From Chloroflexota bacterium (GTDB taxonomy: Bacteria > Chloroflexota > Anaerolineae > Ardenticatenales > Ardenticatenaceae), in the NCBI GenBank assembly GCA_003520455.1, contig DOUV01000306.1, positions 2,240 through 8,166 on the forward strand: DNA of 5,927 bases, read 5' to 3'. This document shows, in pieces, positions 5,218-5,927 of this stretch; position 1 is the first letter of the stretch; every line of letters starts with the position of its first letter. The notes beneath the pieces are model-generated. The model was given only the letters and a program-made list of their open reading frames with translations, had not been told where the DNA came from and made no database searches. Made by a program: the position numbers and the translations under genes.

Positions 5218-5927
5218 ATGACGGTCTTTGAGCGACTGCTGGCGCCGGCCCTGCCAACCCTGACAGCCATCGAGGAAGCCCGAAAGAAGCATCACAATGA
5301 GACCTTTACATGGATAGAATTTGCAAGGATCATGGTGTATTGCTTTACAAAGGGATGCAAGAGCCTGACATCCCTGGCGGTTGCCTTGCAGAATGCGGAT
5401 GAGGCGCTCCAGTTGCCACCGGTGCCGGTGATGACGCTCTCCGATGCGTTTCGACGCTTCTCGCCGGGGTTATTGCGGCAGGCGCTGCACCAACTGGTCA
5501 TGAGACTGCCTTTACCGTCGAATCCTGAACTGGCGCTCGTGGGGCAGATTTATCTCGCCGATGGCAGTATTTTTCCAATCGTTCAAGGCTTGACCTGGCC
5601 AGGTGGGAGCATTGAATCTTCGATTAAAATGCACTTGCGCTTCCATCTGAATACAATGGTGGCGGTTGACTGTCGTATTGGGCTGGAAGATTCGAGTGAA
5701 CGCCAGGCGCTGCGTCAGACGCTGGTGGCTGGGATCACCTATGTTCTTGATCGTGGTTACTTTTCGTTTCAACTGATTCGGGCGGTGATCGAGGCGCAGG
5801 CGCATGTGATTGTGCGGGCCTACAACGATATTGTTGTGGAGATAGAGACCGAATTGCCGGTAGACTTGCCGAAGCCGGTCAGTTCTTTGTGGAGCGATGT
5901 GAGCGATCGCATTGTGGTCTCAGCCAA
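5218..5927 (+). CDS. IS4-type (DDE_Tnp_1 class) transposase, 3' end beyond the window
   Basis: The frame is uninterrupted from ATG 5218 to the last base, giving 236 codons; IS4-type transposases commonly run about 350-450 residues. It would cut and rejoin the element's ends through an RNase H-fold DDE active site. The first catalytic Asp is D115 in LADGSIFPIV. KMHLRFHLNTM (137-147) and SSERQALRQ (about 160-168) are typical of the group. The second catalytic Asp is D178 in YVLDRGYFSF (175-184), the conserved DRGY of the family. The catalytic Glu with its Y-(2)-R-(3)-E-(6)-K context should lie past the window. A ggGAG-type site at 5203-5207, ten bases before the ATG, is a slightly distant ribosome binding site. 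The visible part has no frameshift or stop, so the transposase could be intact. Base composition is more AT-rich than in the metabolic genes, consistent with transfer. Confidence 0.82.
   Translation, partial: MTVFERLLAPALPTLTAIEEARKKHHNETFTWIEFARIMVYCFTKGCKSLTSLAVALQNADEALQLPPVPVMTLSDAFRRFSPGLLRQALHQLVMRLPLPSNPELALVGQIYLADGSIFPIVQGLTWPGGSIESSIKMHLRFHLNTMVAVDCRIGLEDSSERQALRQTLVAGITYVLDRGYFSFQLIRAVIEAQAHVIVRAYNDIVVEIETELPVDLPKPVSSLWSDVSDRIVVSA

Larger units (their letters stand above)
5102..5927 (+). mobile_element. IS4-type insertion sequence, left part, runs off the window
   Basis: The element is defined by the IS4-type transposase at 5218 and the abrupt end of IS5-type homology near 5101. 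About 115 bases precede the gene, fitting an IS left end plus promoter. I cannot fix the terminal inverted repeat or any target duplication without the right end. The left boundary is accurate only to about ten bases. Confidence 0.6.

Overview
The window reads as a high-GC bacterial chromosome segment: a metabolic gene pair on the minus strand, then a gene-poor scar filled with decayed coding sequence, palindromic repeats and stacked insertion sequences. A Chloroflexota (possibly Thermomicrobia-like) host is my inference. It rests on GC-rich coding sequence, a GTG start, a Sulfolobus-type glucose dehydrogenase beside a bacterial debranching-type glycosidase, and palindromic repeats ending in ACTACGAACC, which I associate from memory with that phylum. 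No marker gene settles it.

Layout. Positions 1-288 are non-coding and carry one copy of a palindromic repeat (44-70). Positions 289-2481 (minus) encode a 730-residue amylo-alpha-1,6-glucosidase/glycogen-debranching-type glycosidase. Positions 2529-3662 (minus) encode a 377-residue zinc-dependent medium-chain dehydrogenase of the glucose 1-dehydrogenase type. The dehydrogenase is upstream and only 47 bases separate the two genes, so they probably form one transcript. A plausible joint role is release of glucose from alpha-glucans followed by its oxidation to gluconolactone.

Positions 3663-4770 hold no intact gene. On the minus strand between about 4758 and 4149 I can follow pieces of what looks like one ruined gene: an ATG-started N-terminal piece, a one-base frame change, a second piece, a 56-bp palindromic element (4551-4606), then a long segment in the same frame with two nonsense codons. 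I do not recognise the protein. A second, weaker decayed fragment lies at 3786-3998.

From about 4771 to the end are nested insertion sequences. The N-terminal third of an IS5-type (DDE_Tnp_4 class) transposase on the plus strand stops abruptly near 5101. It is followed by the start of an IS4-type (DDE_Tnp_1 class) transposase that runs off the end of the window with two of its three catalytic acidic residues visible. The IS4-type element most likely inserted into the IS5-type element.

I do not see a new multi-gene system. The most informative observations are the decayed gene carrying a palindromic insertion, the repeat family itself, and the nested insertion sequences.
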